Origin: Actinoplanes sp. NBC_00393
Lineage (GTDB): Bacteria; Actinomycetota; Actinomycetes; Mycobacteriales; Micromonosporaceae
DNA length: 64,000 nt
Assembly: GCF_036053395.1 (NCBI RefSeq)
Contig: NZ_CP107942.1
Coordinates: 6,838,501 to 6,902,500, forward strand
Reading direction: 5' to 3'
This document shows, piece after piece, positions 24,539 through 34,484 of this stretch (the stretch's first letter is position 1; the number at the start of each line of letters is the position of its first letter). A program made the position numbers and the translations under genes. The notes beneath the pieces are model-generated. The model was given only the letters and a program-made list of their open reading frames with translations. It was not told the origin of the DNA and ran no database searches.

Positions 24539-25214
24539 CCGAGCGGCGCCGCCCGGTGTAGAACGGCACCTCCTCGCGCACGTGCCGCCGCGCGCCGGAG
24601 GCCCGCAGGTCCCGCATCAGGTCGACGATGCGGTGCAGCTCGTCCGCCTCGAAGGCGAGCATCCACTCGTAGTCGCCGAGCGCGAACGACGCGACCGTGT
24701 TGGCCCGCACGTCCGGATACGGCCGGGCCATCTTGCCGTGCTCGGCGAGCAGCTGGCGGCGCTCCGCGTCGGGCAGCAGGTACCACTCGTAGGAGCGGAC
24801 GAACGGGTAGACGCAGATGTACCTGCGGGGCTCCTCGTCGGCGAGGAACGCCGGCAGGTGGCTCTTGTTGAACTCGGCCGGCCGGTGCAGCGCCATCTGC
24901 GACCAGACCGGCTCCAGGTGGCGGCCCAGCGCGGTCCGGCGGAACAGTCCGTACGCGTCCTGCAGCGCGTCCGACGAGGCGGAGTGCCACCAGATCATCA
25001 CGTCGGCGTCGGCCCGCAGCCCGGACACGTCGTAGGTGCCGCGGATCGTCACATCCTTGCCGGACAGCTGCTCGAAGAGCGCGTCGACCTCACCGGCCAG
25101 TTCGTCGCGGAGCGCCGGCAGTGGCGATGAGGCCCGGAACACCGACCACATCGTGTACCGGATGGTCGCGTTCAGCTCGTTGATCCGGGACGCGTTGCTC
25201 TGCTGCTCGCTCAT
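24510..25214 (-). CDS. chdC: Coproheme decarboxylase (HemQ/ChdC)
   Basis: 234 residues of the chlorite-dismutase-like superfamily. Converts coproheme III to protoheme in the coproporphyrin-dependent pathway. [18 protein letters not shown] carries the Tyr of the decarboxylase mechanism, and [15 protein letters not shown] the proximal heme histidine. ATG 25214 overlaps the cgoX stop (ATGA). Confidence 0.93.
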   Translation of the reverse strand: MSEQQSNASRINELNATIRYTMWSVFRASSPLPALRDELAGEVDALFEQLSGKDVTIRGTYDVSGLRADADVMIWWHSASSDALQDAYGLFRRTALGRHLEPVWSQMALHRPAEFNKSHLPAFLADEEPRRYICVYPFVRSYEWYLLPDAERRQLLAEHGKMARPYPDVRANTVASFALGDYEWMLAFEADELHRIVDLMRDLRASGARRHVREEVPFYTGRRRSVTEIVANLP

Positions 25215-26602
25215 AGCTCCTCCAAGTACTTGCACACATGGTCCGCCGCACGCTCACCGCTGGCCACACACACCGGGATGCCGACCCCGTCGAACGCCGC
25301 ACCGGCCAGCGCCAGCCCCGGCGGCAGACTTTCGCGCGCCGACGCCACCCGGTCAGCGTGCCCGGGCGCGTACTGCGGCAGGCCACCACCCCAGCGCTGG
25401 ATCCAGAATCCGTCCGGCTCCGGCAGCGCCTGCCCGGCCAGCGCGCCCAGCTCGGCATGCGCCTGCGCGAACAGGGTCCGGTCGCTCAGCTGAAGCCGCT
25501 CCTCCTCACCGGCCCGGCCCAGCGACGCCCGCACGATCACCGGGCCGTCCGGGGCGGCCAGATGCGGCCACTTGCGCGTGAGAAAGGTGGCGGCCTTGAC
25601 CAGCGTGCCCTCTCCGGGCGGCACGAGGAAGCCCGACAGCTCCGGCAGCCGCGTCCCGGCCGGCAGGGCCATCGCGGCCAGCGCGACACTCGCGTACTCC
25701 AGCGCGCCGACCGCCTGCGCCGCCACCGGCGCGGCATCCGCCAGCAGCCGGGCGGCCGGCTTCGCCGGAACCGCCAGAACCACGGCATCCACGTCATCGG
25801 TCTGCGGGGCCGGCGCCGGGCCGAGGGTCAGATGAAAACCATGCCGGGTACGCGTGAGCTCGCGCACCGGAAGCCCCAGGCTGATCCGAGCGCCGCTGGC
25901 CGACGCCGCAGCCGCCACGAAACGGCTCATCCCACCGTCCACAGCCGCGAAGACCGGCCGGCCGGGCACCCGCTTCGACAGGGCCTGCGCGGCCCGGACC
26001 GCCCCGCGCAGGGTGTGTTCGGTCTCGGCGGCGCGGGCCAGCTGCGGCATCGTGACGCGCAGCGAGAGCTGGTCGGCGCGGCCCGCGTACACCCCGCCGA
26101 GCATCGGGTCGACCAGCCGGTCCACCACCTGGGCGCCGTACCTGTCGCGGACCAGTGCGCCGACCGCGACGTCCTGGCCCGGGGCGAGCAGCGGGCGGCC
26201 CTCGTCCCGGTCCGCGTCGCTCTCCGGCAGCGCCACGCCGTCCAGGGTCGACAGATCACCGGGGACGCCGACCAGGGTGCCGGCCGGGATCGGGGTGAGC
26301 CGGCCGCCGATCGCCAGCGCGGCCGGCTGCGGGGCCGGGTGCACCAGCGCGCCGCCCAGACCGAGCCGCCGGGCCAGGGACACCGCCGCGGACTCGCCAC
26401 CGTCCGGAGCACCGAACAGCAGCGACTCGGCGCCCTGCTCGACCGGCACACCGGCCAGCTCACCGGTTCGCAGCTTGCCGCCGAGGGCGCCGCTCTGCTC
26501 GTACACAATGATCTCGGTGTCGGCGGGGACGCGATCCCGCAGCCGCACGGCAGCCGCCAGGCCGGCGATGCCGCCGCCGATGATCGCGATCCGCTTCCGC
26601 AC
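25211..26602 (-). CDS. cgoX: Coproporphyrinogen III oxidase (CgoX/HemY-type FAD enzyme)
   Basis: 463 residues. FAD-binding [22 protein letters not shown] at the N-terminus, a second cofactor segment at the C-terminus ([27 protein letters not shown]). Oxidises coproporphyrinogen III to coproporphyrin III; often annotated hemG/hemY. GTG 26602 is chosen over 26611 because GGGAGG lies 9 nt before it. Coupled to chdC. Confidence 0.9.
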   Translation of the reverse strand: MRKRIAIIGGGIAGLAAAVRLRDRVPADTEIIVYEQSGALGGKLRTGELAGVPVEQGAESLLFGAPDGGESAAVSLARRLGLGGALVHPAPQPAALAIGGRLTPIPAGTLVGVPGDLSTLDGVALPESDADRDEGRPLLAPGQDVAVGALVRDRYGAQVVDRLVDPMLGGVYAGRADQLSLRVTMPQLARAAETEHTLRGAVRAAQALSKRVPGRPVFAAVDGGMSRFVAAAASASGARISLGLPVRELTRTRHGFHLTLGPAPAPQTDDVDAVVLAVPAKPAARLLADAAPVAAQAVGALEYASVALAAMALPAGTRLPELSGFLVPPGEGTLVKAATFLTRKWPHLAAPDGPVIVRASLGRAGEEERLQLSDRTLFAQAHAELGALAGQALPEPDGFWIQRWGGGLPQYAPGHADRVASARESLPPGLALAGAAFDGVGIPVCVASGERAADHVCKYLEEL

Positions 26603-26690
26603 GTTCCTCACCCTCCCAGGCCCCGCGGCCACCCATCCACCGGGGTCCACAGTTGTGAACTTCGGCCGGCGCGCACAGGGCCGAAAGACC

Positions 26691-27725
26691 TCAGCGTGCG
26701 GAGATCTCGTGCACCAGGGCGACCAGACGGGTCAGGACGTCCGGCTCGGTCTCCGGCATCACGCCGTGACCCAGGTTGAACACGTGCCCCGGCGCGGCCC
26801 GGCCCTGCTCGACGACCCGGCGAGCCTCGCGCTCCACCACGTCCCAGCCGGCGAACAGGATCGCCGGGTCCAGGTTGCCCTGCACCGCCCGGTCCGGCCC
26901 GATCCGCTTGGTGGCGATGTCCAGCGGCGTACGCCAGTCGACCCCCACCACGTCCGCCCCGGCCTGGCCCATCGCCTCCAGCAACACAGCCGTGCCGACA
27001 CCGAAGTGGATCCGCGGCACCCCGGCGTCCTGCAGGCCCCGCAGCACGGTCGCCGAGTGCGGGAGCACATAGTGCCGGTAGTCCGCCTCGGAGAGCGCGC
27101 CGGCCCACGAGTCGAAGAGCTGCACGGCGCTGACCCCGGCGTCCACCTGGGTGCGCAGGAAGGTCAGCGTGATCTCGGCGAGGCGGGAGAGCAGGGCGTT
27201 CCAGAGGTCGGGCGCCCCGTACATCATCGCCTTGGTCTTCAGATAGGTCCGGGACGGACCGCCCTCGATCAGGTAGCTGGCCAGCGTGAACGGAGCACCG
27301 GCGAAACCGATCAGCGGGGTGGCGCCGAGCTCGCCGACCAGCAGCTTCACCGACTCGGCGACGAAGTCCACATCGTCCGCGGTGATCGTGCGCAGGCGCT
27401 GGAGGTCGGCCTCGGCGCGGATCGGCTCGGCCACCACCGGACCGGTGCCGGCCACGATGTCCAGATCGATCCCGGCCGCCGCGATCGGCACCACGATGTC
27501 GCTGAACAGGATCGCCGCGTCCACACCGTGCCGGCGCACCGGCTGCAGGGTGATCTCGGTGACCAGATCGGGCCGCCGGCACGACTCGAGCATGCCGATC
27601 CCCTCGCGGATCTTGCGGTACTCGGGCAGCGAGCGCCCGGCCTGCCGCATGAACCAGACCGGCGTGTGCGGCCCGTCGAGCCGCCGGCACGCCCGGACAA
27701 AGGGGGAATCCTCGAGAACGGTCAC
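26691..27725 (-). CDS. hemE: Uroporphyrinogen decarboxylase
   Basis: 344 residues. Removes four acetate carboxyls from uroporphyrinogen [19 protein letters not shown], the substrate-binding Asp in [27 protein letters not shown] and [13 protein letters not shown] are characteristic. GTG 27725 gives the usual [11 protein letters not shown] start; the nearby ATG is out of frame. First gene of hemE-cgoX-chdC, with an 88-bp gap to cgoX. Confidence 0.95.
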   Translation of the reverse strand: MTVLEDSPFVRACRRLDGPHTPVWFMRQAGRSLPEYRKIREGIGMLESCRRPDLVTEITLQPVRRHGVDAAILFSDIVVPIAAAGIDLDIVAGTGPVVAEPIRAEADLQRLRTITADDVDFVAESVKLLVGELGATPLIGFAGAPFTLASYLIEGGPSRTYLKTKAMMYGAPDLWNALLSRLAEITLTFLRTQVDAGVSAVQLFDSWAGALSEADYRHYVLPHSATVLRGLQDAGVPRIHFGVGTAVLLEAMGQAGADVVGVDWRTPLDIATKRIGPDRAVQGNLDPAILFAGWDVVEREARRVVEQGRAAPGHVFNLGHGVMPETEPDVLTRLVALVHEISAR

Positions 27726-27795
27726 CGACTCATGGTGACACGTGAGTGAACCGGCCCGGCGGCGCGGCGACCACGGACCGGACGGTAGATCGGCA

Positions 27796-27801
27796 TAGTC
27801 T
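27796..27801 (+). promoter_or_regulatory. Putative -10 box of the DUF3000 gene (leaderless)
   Basis: TAGTCT, 6 nt before ATG 27808. Confidence 0.4.
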
Positions 27802-27807
27802 GCCTCC

Positions 27808-28380
27808 ATGGCGTCCCCTTCCGCTCCCCCCGAGGCGTTCACCCGCGCCGTGGCCGGGTTGCGCGCGGAGTCGCCGCGGCCGGAGATCCTCCTCGAGGAG
27901 ATCGCCGCGCCTCAGCGGCTCGCGCCGTACTCGTTCGCACTCAGCGCCACCGTGCTCCGCGGCGGCGACGAGGTGGCCAGCGGTCGGCTGATCCTGCTGC
28001 ACGAACCCGACGGCCACGAGGCCTGGCGCGGTGACCTGCGGCTGGTCACGCTCGTCACCGCCGAACTCGAGGCCGACCTCGCCACCGACCCGCTGCTGCC
28101 GGCAGTCGCCTGGACCTGGCTCACCGACGGCCTGGAGCAGCACGCGGCGGCGTACACCGCGATCGGCGGCACGATCACCCAGACCGCCTCCACCCGCTTC
28201 GGCGAACTGGCCGGCCCGGCCCCCACCGCCGACCTGGAGGTACGCGCCTCCTGGACGCCGACCTCCACCGAGTTCGGCGCCCACCTGCGCGGCTGGTGCG
28301 CGATGCTGGCCTCCACCGCGGGCCTACCCCCGCCCGGCGTGTCCTCCCTTACCGACCGGCACCGGGCCCCCGCCTCTTAA
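27808..28380 (+). CDS. DUF3000 family protein
   Basis: 190 residues. Matches actinobacterial DUF3000: [23 protein letters not shown]-like [27 protein letters not shown] and [19 protein letters not shown]. The family is usually found between hemE and a ribonuclease-D-like gene, and that order is seen here. Function unknown. Confidence 0.85.
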   Translation: MASPSAPPEAFTRAVAGLRAESPRPEILLEEIAAPQRLAPYSFALSATVLRGGDEVASGRLILLHEPDGHEAWRGDLRLVTLVTAELEADLATDPLLPAVAWTWLTDGLEQHAAAYTAIGGTITQTASTRFGELAGPAPTADLEVRASWTPTSTEFGAHLRGWCAMLASTAGLPPPGVSSLTDRHRAPAS

Positions 28381-28519
28381 CCCGCAGCATCCGCGTTCCG
28401 TGCCTCACCGGCGGCCCAACCCACCCAGCCGCCACCCACTCAGCCCAGCGCGGGAAGCAGCTCGGCGGGACGGGCACGGCTTCGCGGGACGGGCGCGCCA
28501 ACCCCGTACATCGGAGGAG

Positions 28520-29584
28520 TTAATTGTTGGCGCAGACCTTGAGGGTGCTGCAGGCGGTCTCGATCGGGATGGCGAGGCCGATGCCCTCGGCGTCGCGCGC
28601 CTTAGCGGTGGCGATGCCGACCACCTGCCGGCTGGAGTTGACCACCGGGCCGCCGGAGTTGCCCGGGTTGATCGGGGCGTCGAACTGGATGGTCGGGCCC
28701 TCCGCGCTGCCCTTGCGGAAGGCGCTGATCACGCCGGTGGTGACCGAGTCCTCCAGGCCGAGCGGCGCGCCGACCACGACCACCTGCTGGCCGGACTTGA
28801 CCTCGCCGGGCGCCGGCGTCAGCGCCTTGATGTCCTGGTCGGCGCGGAGCAGGGCCAGGTCGCGGCCCTCGTTGACCCGGACGATGGTGGCTTCGATGCG
28901 GGTCTCGCCGCGTTCCAGGGTGACCTTGCGGTCGCCGCCGGCGAAGACCTCCTCGACCACGTGGTAGTTGGTGAACAGGTTGGTGTCGCCGCCGTCGGTC
29001 TTGCCGACCGCGAACGCGGTGCCGGTGAAGTCGCCGGCGCGGACCCGGAAGACGCTGGGGAGCACGGCCGAGGAGATGCCCTCCGGGTCGAAGACGGTGG
29101 CGAGCTGCTTCTCGAGTTCCTGGGTGCGGCCCTGTTCCGCGGTGACCGCCGAGGCCAGGTCGGAGCTGCTCTTGATCATGCTTTCCACCCGGAACGCCTG
29201 CCAGGCGGAGACCGCCAGCAGCGCTGCCACCAGGGCGATGATCATGACGCGACCGCGGCCGGTGCGCCCGGTGGCCGACGCGGCCGGGGAGGCGAGCTGC
29301 GGTTCGGGTACGGCCCACTGCTGCTGCTGCGGAGCCGGCCACTGCGGCTCCGGCTGCTGCTGGGAAGCCCACTGCTGCTGCTGCGGCCACTGCTCGTACT
29401 GCTGATACTGCGGCTGCTCGTACTGGGCCTGCTGCTGCGAATAGGACCAGCGTGGCTCCTCCTGGACCGGTGCCGAGTTCCAGGCCGGTTCGCCGTTCCA
29501 GCGCTCGTCCGCACGCCGCCGCCCACCGGATCGGTAGTGATCGGATCCGTTGGCAGGGGTGAAGGGCTCATAGCTTGCGGACAT
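28520..29584 (-). CDS. Membrane-anchored trypsin-like serine protease without PDZ
   Basis: 354 residues. Cytoplasmic N-terminus (1-110) rich in Gln, Tyr and Pro, one TM helix (VMIIALVAALLAVSAWQAF), a short coiled segment, then a trypsin-fold domain outside. Triad visible: His in FTNYHVVEEV, Asp in EGRDLALLRAD, Ser in NPGNSGGPVV. The protein ends right after the protease domain, so no PDZ. HtrA-like but simpler; perhaps envelope protein quality control. Confidence 0.85.
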   Translation of the reverse strand: MSASYEPFTPANGSDHYRSGGRRRADERWNGEPAWNSAPVQEEPRWSYSQQQAQYEQPQYQQYEQWPQQQQWASQQQPEPQWPAPQQQQWAVPEPQLASPAASATGRTGRGRVMIIALVAALLAVSAWQAFRVESMIKSSSDLASAVTAEQGRTQELEKQLATVFDPEGISSAVLPSVFRVRAGDFTGTAFAVGKTDGGDTNLFTNYHVVEEVFAGGDRKVTLERGETRIEATIVRVNEGRDLALLRADQDIKALTPAPGEVKSGQQVVVVGAPLGLEDSVTTGVISAFRKGSAEGPTIQFDAPINPGNSGGPVVNSSRQVVGIATAKARDAEGIGLAIPIETACSTLKVCANN

Positions 29585-29712
29585 CGGGCGCGGCCTCCCC
29601 AGGTCTCGGCGCTGACAAGTGATACGCAGCGGAACGCTCTCCGGATGAACTCCGAGCAAGATCGAAATGACGCGCCGGACCCCGGCTGCGCACAGCAGGG
29701 GTGCCACCCCCG

Positions 29713-29718
29713 TACGGT
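29713..29718 (+). promoter_or_regulatory. Putative -10 box of the RNase D gene (leaderless)
   Basis: TACGGT, 6 nt before GTG 29725. Confidence 0.4.
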
Positions 29719-29724
29719 TACGGA

Positions 29725-31032
29725 GTGACCGACGATGCACCCCTGCGCCGTCGGGACTCGCCGGACACAGCAGGGGACGGACCGCACCCAGTGCCGCCCG
29801 GCCCGAATTCTGGCGGCCCCGAGGCAACACCACTGACCGCACCCCGCGACGGCACCCCGCGTCCGGTGGAGACCGCGGCCGAGCTGGCCGACGTCGTCTC
29901 CCGGATGACCTCGGGCTCCGGCCCGGTCGCTGTGGACGCCGAACGCGCCTCCGGCTATCGCTACACGCAACGCGCCTACCTGGTACAACTGCGCCGCGCC
30001 GGGTCCGGCACGGTGCTGCTCGACCCGCTTCCGCTGGACGATCTGCGCACCCTGGACCTGGCTCTCGCGGACACCGAGTGGGTGCTGCACGCCGCCAGCC
30101 AGGACCTGCCGTGCCTGGCCGAGCTCGGCATGAAACCGCGCCGGCTGTTCGACACCGAGCTGGCCGCGCGCCTGGCCGGGTTCGAGCGGGTGGGGCTGGC
30201 CGCGCTGACCGAGCAGCTGCTCGGCTATTCGCTGGAGAAGCACCACTCGGCGGCGGACTGGTCGACCCGGCCGCTGCCGGAGTCGTGGCTGACCTACGCC
30301 GCGCTCGACGTGGAGCTGCTCACCGACCTGCGCGACGTGCTCGCGGCCGAGCTGGACCGGCAGGGCAAGACCGAGTGGGCGGCCGAGGAGTTCGCGGCCC
30401 TGGTGGCCGGCGCCGACCGGCCGCCCAAGGTCCGCCCCGATCCCTGGCGCCGTACCTCCGGCATACACCGGGTGCGCGGTGCGCGGGCCCAGTCACGGGT
30501 GCGCGCCCTCTGGTACGCGCGGGACGGCATCGCCGCCCGCCGGGATTCCGCGCCAGGCCGGGTGCTGCCCGACTCGGCGATCGTCGCGGCGGCCGAGGCC
30601 GATCCGAAGGACGAGCGCACCCTGCTCGGCATCCCCGGCTTCGGTGGCCGGTCGGTACGCCGGCTGGCCCGGATCTGGCTGGACGCGCTCGACCAGGCCC
30701 GGTCGCTGCCGGACGAGGCGCTGCCGGTGAACCAGCCGGTGGACGGTCCGCCCCCGCCGCATCGATGGGCCGAGCGTGACCCGGTCGCCGCGGCCCGGCT
30801 GGCGAGGTGCCGGCAGATCGTGGTGGGCACCGCCGAGAAGCACAACCTGCCGCCGGAGAATCTGATCAGCCCGGACTTCGTACGCCGCCTGGCCTGGTCG
30901 CCGCCGGATGAGATCACCGACCGGACGGTCGGCGACACGCTGCTCGGTTTCGGCGCCCGCAACTGGCAGGTGGGCCTGCTGGCCGCCCAGCTCAGCGAGG
31001 TGCTGCCGGACCCGGCACCAGGTCCCGCATAA
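29725..31032 (+). CDS. rnd: Ribonuclease D-like 3'-5' exonuclease with HRDC domain
   Basis: 435 residues. DEDDy exonuclease motifs: VAVDAERASGYRY (Exo I), LHAASQDLPCLAELG (Exo II) and LTYAALDVELLTDL (Exo III), then an HRDC domain (about 220-300) and a C-terminal helical part. Trims 3' ends of structured RNA. A Pro/Gly-rich leader of about 45 residues precedes the core. GTG 29725 is preferred over a frame opening at 29701 because of the -10 box. Confidence 0.87.
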   Translation: MTDDAPLRRRDSPDTAGDGPHPVPPGPNSGGPEATPLTAPRDGTPRPVETAAELADVVSRMTSGSGPVAVDAERASGYRYTQRAYLVQLRRAGSGTVLLDPLPLDDLRTLDLALADTEWVLHAASQDLPCLAELGMKPRRLFDTELAARLAGFERVGLAALTEQLLGYSLEKHHSAADWSTRPLPESWLTYAALDVELLTDLRDVLAAELDRQGKTEWAAEEFAALVAGADRPPKVRPDPWRRTSGIHRVRGARAQSRVRALWYARDGIAARRDSAPGRVLPDSAIVAAAEADPKDERTLLGIPGFGGRSVRRLARIWLDALDQARSLPDEALPVNQPVDGPPPPHRWAERDPVAAARLARCRQIVVGTAEKHNLPPENLISPDFVRRLAWSPPDEITDRTVGDTLLGFGARNWQVGLLAAQLSEVLPDPAPGPA

Positions 31033-31083
31033 GGGGATGTGACCAATTCGCGGATGCCCTGGCAGCCTCTAGTTACTGGCGAG

Positions 31084-31089
31084 TAGCAT
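31084..31089 (+). promoter_or_regulatory. Putative -10 box of the fadA-fadB operon
   Basis: TAGCAT, 40 nt upstream of the fadA GTG, leaving a short leader that contains AAGGAGG (31117-31123). No good -35 is visible. Confidence 0.35.
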
Positions 31090-31129
31090 TGCCGACACAT
31101 TTGGGTTCACGCCCGCAAGGAGGCTTGCT

Positions 31130-32323
31130 GTGCCCCGTGAAGTACGCGAGGTCGTCTTCGTCGACGGCGTCCGCACCCCGTTCGGCAAGGCGGGCGGCAT
31201 GTACGCCGAGACCCGCGCCGACGACCTGGTGATCCGCTGCATGCGAGAGCTGCTCAAGCGGAACCCCAACCTCCCGCCGGAGAAGGTGGAGGAGGTCGCG
31301 ATCGCGGCCACCACGCAGATCGGCGACCAGGGCCTGACCCTCGGCCGGACCGCCGCGCTGCTCTCCGGTCTGCCCAAGACCACCCCGGGCTACTCCGTCG
31401 ACCGGATGTGCGCGGGCGCCATGACCGCGGTCACCAATGTGGCCGGCGGCATCGCGATGGGTGCGTACGACATCGCCATCGCCGGTGGCGTCGAGCACAT
31501 GGGCCGGCACCCGATGGGTGAAGGCGTCGACCCCAACCCGCGGATCCTGGCGGAGAAGCTGGTCGACCCGTCCGCCCTGGTGATGGGCTCGACCGCGGAG
31601 AACCTGCACGACCGCCTGCCGCACATCACCAAGGAGCGGGCCGACAAGTACGGCCTGAACTCCCAGGTCAAGACCGCCAAGGCGTACGCCGACGGCAAGA
31701 TCCAGCCGGACCTGGTGCCGGTCGCGATCCGCAGCGCCGAGCAGGGCTGGGGCCTGGCCACGGTCGACGAGGCTCCGCGCCAGACGTCGCTGGAGAAGCT
31801 GGCCACGCTGAAGACCCCGTTCCGCCCGCACGGCCGGGTCACCGCGGGTAACGCGGCCGGCCTGAACGACGGTGCGACCGCGGCGATCCTGGCCGACGAG
31901 AAGACCGCCCGTGCGCTGGGCCTGCCGGTCGCCATGCGCCTGGTGTCCTACGCGTTCGTCGGCGTCGAGCCGGAGATCATGGGTTACGGCCCGATCCCGT
32001 CGACCGAGAAGGCGCTGAAGAAGGCCGGCCTTACCATCGACGACATCGGCCTGTTCGAGCTGAACGAGGCTTTCGCCGTCCAGGTCCTCGCCTTCCTCGA
32101 CCACTACGGCATCGCCGACGACGACCCGCGGGTCAACCCGTGGGGCGGCGCGATCGCCATCGGTCACCCGCTGGCGTCCTCGGCCATCCGCCTGATGACG
32201 CAGCTCGCCCGGCAGTTCGCCGAGCGCCCCGACGTCCGTTACGGCATCAATGCCATGTGCATCGGTATCGGCATGGGCGGCACCGTGATCTGGGAGAACC
32301 CGTACTGGGAAGGCGCGAAGTGA
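31130..32323 (+). CDS. fadA: Acetyl-CoA C-acyltransferase (3-ketoacyl-CoA thiolase)
   Basis: 397 residues. Last step of beta-oxidation. The nucleophilic Cys is in SVDRMCAGAM, the catalytic His in GGAIAIGHPLASSA, and the second Cys in NAMCIGIGMGG. GTG 31130 follows a strong AAGGAGG at 31117-31123. Its stop overlaps the fadB GTG (GTGA). Confidence 0.94.
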   Translation: MPREVREVVFVDGVRTPFGKAGGMYAETRADDLVIRCMRELLKRNPNLPPEKVEEVAIAATTQIGDQGLTLGRTAALLSGLPKTTPGYSVDRMCAGAMTAVTNVAGGIAMGAYDIAIAGGVEHMGRHPMGEGVDPNPRILAEKLVDPSALVMGSTAENLHDRLPHITKERADKYGLNSQVKTAKAYADGKIQPDLVPVAIRSAEQGWGLATVDEAPRQTSLEKLATLKTPFRPHGRVTAGNAAGLNDGATAAILADEKTARALGLPVAMRLVSYAFVGVEPEIMGYGPIPSTEKALKKAGLTIDDIGLFELNEAFAVQVLAFLDHYGIADDDPRVNPWGGAIAIGHPLASSAIRLMTQLARQFAERPDVRYGINAMCIGIGMGGTVIWENPYWEGAK

Positions 32324-34380
32324 TCGAGAACCCGAACGAGGTAGTGACCAAGGCGATCGTCCGCCTGGTCCAGGTGCCGGGGCTCGAGAAGCCCGCGGCC
32401 CTCATCACGCTGGACAACGGCTTCGACCACAAGAAGCCGAACAGCTTCGGCCCGGCCGGCCTGAAGTCGCTCGACGAGGCGATCACCGCGGCCACCGAGG
32501 CGAACCCGGCGTTCATCGCGGTGACCGGCAAGCCGTACATCTTCTGCGTCGGCGCGGACATCACCGGCATGCCGCTGATCTCCTCGCGGGACCAGGCCGT
32601 GGCGCTCGGCGAGCTCGGCCACCGGGTCTTCGCCCGCCTCAAGAACAGCGAGATCCCGACCTTCGCGTTCGTGAACGGCGCGGCGCTCGGCGGCGGCCTC
32701 GAGGTCGCCCTGCACTGCCACTACCGCACGGTCTCCACCGGCGCGGCGGCGCTCGGCCTGCCCGAGGTCGCGATCGGCCTGATCCCCGGCTGGGGCGGCA
32801 GCCAGATCCTGCCGAACCTGATCGGCATCGCCGGCGCGGCGCAGGTCATCCTGCAGAACCCGCTGACCCAGAAGGTGCTGCGCCCGAAGCAGGCCAGGGA
32901 GATGGGTGTCGCGGACGCCCTCTTCGAGGCGGCCGACTTCCTCGAGGACTCGCTCGCCTGGGCGGCCGGCGTGGTGCAGGGCAAGGTCACCGTCGAGCGT
33001 CCCGAGATCGATCGGGAGATGTGGGACGGCGTGCTCTGGTTCGCCAAGCAGCAGCTCGACGAGAAGCTGCACGGCGCTGTCCCGTCGGCCAACAAGGCGA
33101 TCGAGTTGCTCGCGCTGGCCAAGGAGGCGTCGTTCGAGGACGGCACCGCGGCCGAGACCGAGGCGCTCGCCGACCTGATCATGGGTGACGAGTCGCGCGC
33201 CAGCCTGTACTCGTTCGACCTGGTGCAGCGCCGGGCGAAGCGGCCGGTGGGCGTACCCGACAAGTCCCTGGCCCGGAAGGTCACCAAGGTCGGCATCGTC
33301 GGCGCCGGCCTGATGGCCTCGCAGCTGGCGCTGCTCTTCCTGCGCCGCCTGCAGGTGCCGGTGGTCCTCACCGACCTGGACCAGACGCGGGTCGACAAGG
33401 GCGTCGCCTACGTCACCGACCAGATCGACAAGCTGGTCGCCAAGCGCCGGATGGACGAGGGCACCGCGGCCAAGCTGCGCCTGCTGATCAGCGGCTCGGT
33501 GGACAAGTCGGTCTTCGCCGACGCCGACTTCGTGATCGAGGCGGTCTTCGAGAACCTCGACCTGAAGAAGCAGATCTGGGCCGAGTTCGAGAAGATCGTC
33601 TCCCCGGAGGCGATCCTCGCGACCAACACGAGCTCGCTGTCGATCACCGAGATGGCGGCCGACCTGGAGCACCCGGAGCGGGTCGTCGGCTTCCACTTCT
33701 TCAACCCGGTCGCGGTCCTCCCGCTCCTGGAGATCATCCGGGGCGAGCGGACCGACGACGCCACGCTGGCCACCGCCTTCGAGGTCGGCAAGCAGCTGAA
33801 GAAGTCGTCGGTGCTGGTCAAGGACGCCCCGGCGTTCGTGGTCAACCGCCTGCTCACCCGGGTCACCAGCGAGATCTTCCAGGCCGTCGACGCGGGCACC
33901 CCGCTGGACGTGGTGAACGTGGCGATGGACCCGCTGGGTCTGCCGATGCGCCCGATCGCGCTGCTCCAGCTGGTCGGCCCGGCGGTCGCCTACCACGTGG
34001 GCGAGACGCTGCACGCGGCGTTCCCGGACCGGTTCAAGGACAGCCCCAACCTCAAGAAGATCGTCGACGCCGGCCTGCCGGTCATGGTCGACGACGAGAT
34101 CAACCCCGAGGTGGTCGCGCTTCTGGAGACCGGCTCGGCGCCGTTGACCGCCGATGAGGTACGCCAGAAGGCGCTCGACGCCCTGGCCGAGGAGATCCGC
34201 CTGATGCTGGACGAGGGCGTGGTCGCCGAGGCGCAGGACATCGACCTGTGCATGATCCTCGGCGCCGGCTACCCGTTCCACCTGGGTGGCGTCACGGCGT
34301 ACCTGGACCGCAGCGGCACCGCCGAGCGGGTCACCGGCAAGCGTTTCCTGCCGAACGGTGTGGCGAACGTCCGCGCCTGA
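32320..34380 (+). CDS. fadB: Fatty-acid oxidation multifunctional protein (enoyl-CoA hydratase / 3-hydroxyacyl-CoA dehydrogenase)
   Basis: 686 residues. The N-terminal crotonase domain has VNGAALGGGLEVALHCHYR (oxyanion hole) and LPEVAIGLIPGWGGSQ with the catalytic Glu. The dehydrogenase half starts with KVGIVGAGLMASQLALL (NAD loop) and has the catalytic His in GFHFFNPVAVLPLLEI. Coupled to fadA by a GTGA overlap, so the pair forms the beta-oxidation complex. A terminator follows at 34397. Confidence 0.94.
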   Translation: MIENPNEVVTKAIVRLVQVPGLEKPAALITLDNGFDHKKPNSFGPAGLKSLDEAITAATEANPAFIAVTGKPYIFCVGADITGMPLISSRDQAVALGELGHRVFARLKNSEIPTFAFVNGAALGGGLEVALHCHYRTVSTGAAALGLPEVAIGLIPGWGGSQILPNLIGIAGAAQVILQNPLTQKVLRPKQAREMGVADALFEAADFLEDSLAWAAGVVQGKVTVERPEIDREMWDGVLWFAKQQLDEKLHGAVPSANKAIELLALAKEASFEDGTAAETEALADLIMGDESRASLYSFDLVQRRAKRPVGVPDKSLARKVTKVGIVGAGLMASQLALLFLRRLQVPVVLTDLDQTRVDKGVAYVTDQIDKLVAKRRMDEGTAAKLRLLISGSVDKSVFADADFVIEAVFENLDLKKQIWAEFEKIVSPEAILATNTSSLSITEMAADLEHPERVVGFHFFNPVAVLPLLEIIRGERTDDATLATAFEVGKQLKKSSVLVKDAPAFVVNRLLTRVTSEIFQAVDAGTPLDVVNVAMDPLGLPMRPIALLQLVGPAVAYHVGETLHAAFPDRFKDSPNLKKIVDAGLPVMVDDEINPEVVALLETGSAPLTADEVRQKALDALAEEIRLMLDEGVVAEAQDIDLCMILGAGYPFHLGGVTAYLDRSGTAERVTGKRFLPNGVANVRA

Positions 34381-34396
34381 CCTGCGTAGTTCCTCC

Positions 34397-34430
34397 CGGA
34401 TGCCCCGTGCCGTCAGGTGCGGGGCATCCG
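34397..34430 (+). terminator. Intrinsic terminator after fadB
   Basis: Perfect 11-bp stem CGGATGCCCCG / CGGGGCATCCG, 12-nt loop, followed by TTTGTGT. Confidence 0.85.
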
Positions 34431-34450
34431 TTTGTGTCGGTCCGGGCCGG

Positions 34451-34456
34451 TAGGAT
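34451..34456 (+). promoter_or_regulatory. Putative -10 box of the PYAQQQ gene
   Basis: TAGGAT, about 28 nt before ATG 34485 and just after the fadB terminator. Confidence 0.35.
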
Positions 34457-34484
34457 CCACCGACTTCACAGCTACGGAGCTTCG

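Noticed and set aside
26603..26611. GTG 26611 as cgoX start
   Set aside because: It sits next to the GGGAGG ribosome site with no spacing; GTG 26602 has the proper distance.
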